From assembly GCA_035504095.1 (NCBI GenBank), contig DATJSN010000057.1, positions 1 through 30,676 on the forward strand: a stretch of DNA of 30,676 nucleotides. The letters run 5' to 3'. Positions 30,253 through 30,676 of this stretch are shown here, piece by piece (position 1 is the first letter of the stretch; the number at the start of each line of letters is the position of its first letter). The notes below the pieces were generated by a model. That model was not told the DNA's origin, ran no database searches, and saw only the letters and a list, made by a program, of their open reading frames with translations. Origin of the DNA: DATJSN01 sp035504095 (lineage in GTDB: Bacteria > Planctomycetota > Phycisphaerae > WQYP01). The translations under genes were made by a program, and so were the position numbers.

Positions 30253-30672
30253 TTAATAGCCTAGTTTAAGTTCCTGGGCTTGCGCGGCCAGTTCATCCAG
30301 CGCCTTAAGCCGTTGGCGATCAAATTTCTGACGGTAGGCCATCAGATCCCTGAATAACACGCGGCGATGGGTGCCCACTTTACGGGATGGAATCTTTCCT
30401 TCATCGAGCAGCCGGACCAAAAAAGGCCTGGATACACCCAGCGCGTCGGCGGCCTGTTGCGTTGTCAATTCCGCATGAATGGGAACAAGCGTCACAGCGT
30501 GGCCCGCGGCCATTTCCGCAAGCAATCGCACCAACAGCCGCACCGCCAAAGCCGGAAGAGTAATGGTTTTCCCATGACCGTTGGCAATCTGAATTTTTAA
30601 GTCGCGCTTAGCGTATTGCGCCAATCGCTGGCTCGATTCATTCGCCAGTTGCCTCTGAGCCTCGGTCGGCAT
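30253..30672 (-). CDS. Excisionase-type HTH antitoxin of the PIN module
   Basis: A 139-residue protein. The MerR/excisionase-type HTH is at about residues 68-115: LTTQQAADALGVSRPFLVRLLDEGKIPSRKVGTHRRVLFRDLMAY. The first 60 residues include a helix LALRLLVRLLAEMAAG-like segment after ITLP, a layout typical of antitoxins found just upstream of PIN genes. The C-terminus (QRLKALDELAAQAQELKLGY) is a helix likely to contact the toxin. It would repress its own promoter. The ATG at 30672 is near the window edge, so a longer start or the promoter upstream cannot be seen. Confidence 0.85.
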   Translation of the reverse strand: MPTEAQRQLANESSQRLAQYAKRDLKIQIANGHGKTITLPALAVRLLVRLLAEMAAGHAVTLVPIHAELTTQQAADALGVSRPFLVRLLDEGKIPSRKVGTHRRVLFRDLMAYRQKFDRQRLKALDELAAQAQELKLGY

Positions 30673-30676
30673 AATC

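Overview
The window reads as a chromosomal contig from a Gram-negative (diderm) bacterium, most likely of the PVC superphylum and probably a Planctomycetota/Phycisphaerae-like lineage. This is inferred, not proven. Supporting signs are an LptE-like lipoprotein next to a BamD-like lipoprotein and ftsH, a BatA-type VWA protein beside a DUF58 protein, a secreted YVTN beta-propeller, a secreted CX4CH (cytochrome c-like) protein, tandem 24-residue leucine-rich repeats, a TPR/GT41 protein, and intergenic repeats of the 'accacgaaggcacaaaggacgcaaag' kind. No rRNA, tRNA, CRISPR array or intact transposase was recognised.

Layout. 1-4.1 kb is an accessory, AT-richer segment: the first 380 residues of a DUF3631 helicase/primase-like protein running off the left edge, an orphan C-terminal piece resembling a type IIG restriction enzyme, a 480-bp stretch without a convincing gene, a YVTN propeller and two small membrane proteins. 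4.1-6.0 kb has a class I methyltransferase whose N-terminus is written by a GGGAGAC repeat, a HigB/HigA-type toxin-antitoxin pair, and a cluster of dispersed repeats. 6.0-7.4 kb is a membrane-anchored LRR protein. 7.5-14.1 kb is a minus-strand run bioA-bioD-rsmD-DUF58-VWA, broken between the last two genes by a 183-bp MITE-like element. 14.1-16.1 kb holds protein-L-isoaspartate methyltransferase, a small beta-barrel-like protein and the CX4CH secreted protein. 16.1-19.3 kb is a second minus-strand operon, rrf2-DUF502-ROK kinase-purU. 19.5-22.2 kb has a pseudo-REC/PAS/GAF/REC signalling protein converging on an LpxH-like phosphoesterase. 22.3-26.8 kb is an envelope cluster transcribed lipoprotein-bamD-like-lptE-like-ftsH. 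26.9-30.7 kb has a TPR/O-GlcNAc-transferase-like protein, a GIY-YIG protein, and a PIN toxin with its excisionase-type antitoxin.

Functional links. Two biotin genes, an rRNA methylase and the DUF58/VWA pair share a tightly spaced transcript, with one stop/start overlap. The rrf2 operon couples a regulator with sugar phosphorylation and formyl-tetrahydrofolate recycling. The 22-27 kb cluster concerns outer-membrane assembly and membrane protein quality control.

The most notable unexplained signals are: (i) several genes without a Shine-Dalgarno have a -10-like TANNNT 6-8 nt before the start codon, suggesting leaderless mRNAs; (ii) the MITE-like element with nested inverted repeats whose right TA supplies the stop codon of the DUF58 gene; (iii) two or three families of short dispersed repeats that also invade gene starts; (iv) two identical 11-bp direct repeats exactly 40 bp apart upstream of the ftsH promoter; (v) a decayed C-terminus in the PIN toxin; (vi) a signalling protein with a histidine-less DHp-like segment. 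I do not see a clear, complete, novel multi-gene defence system.
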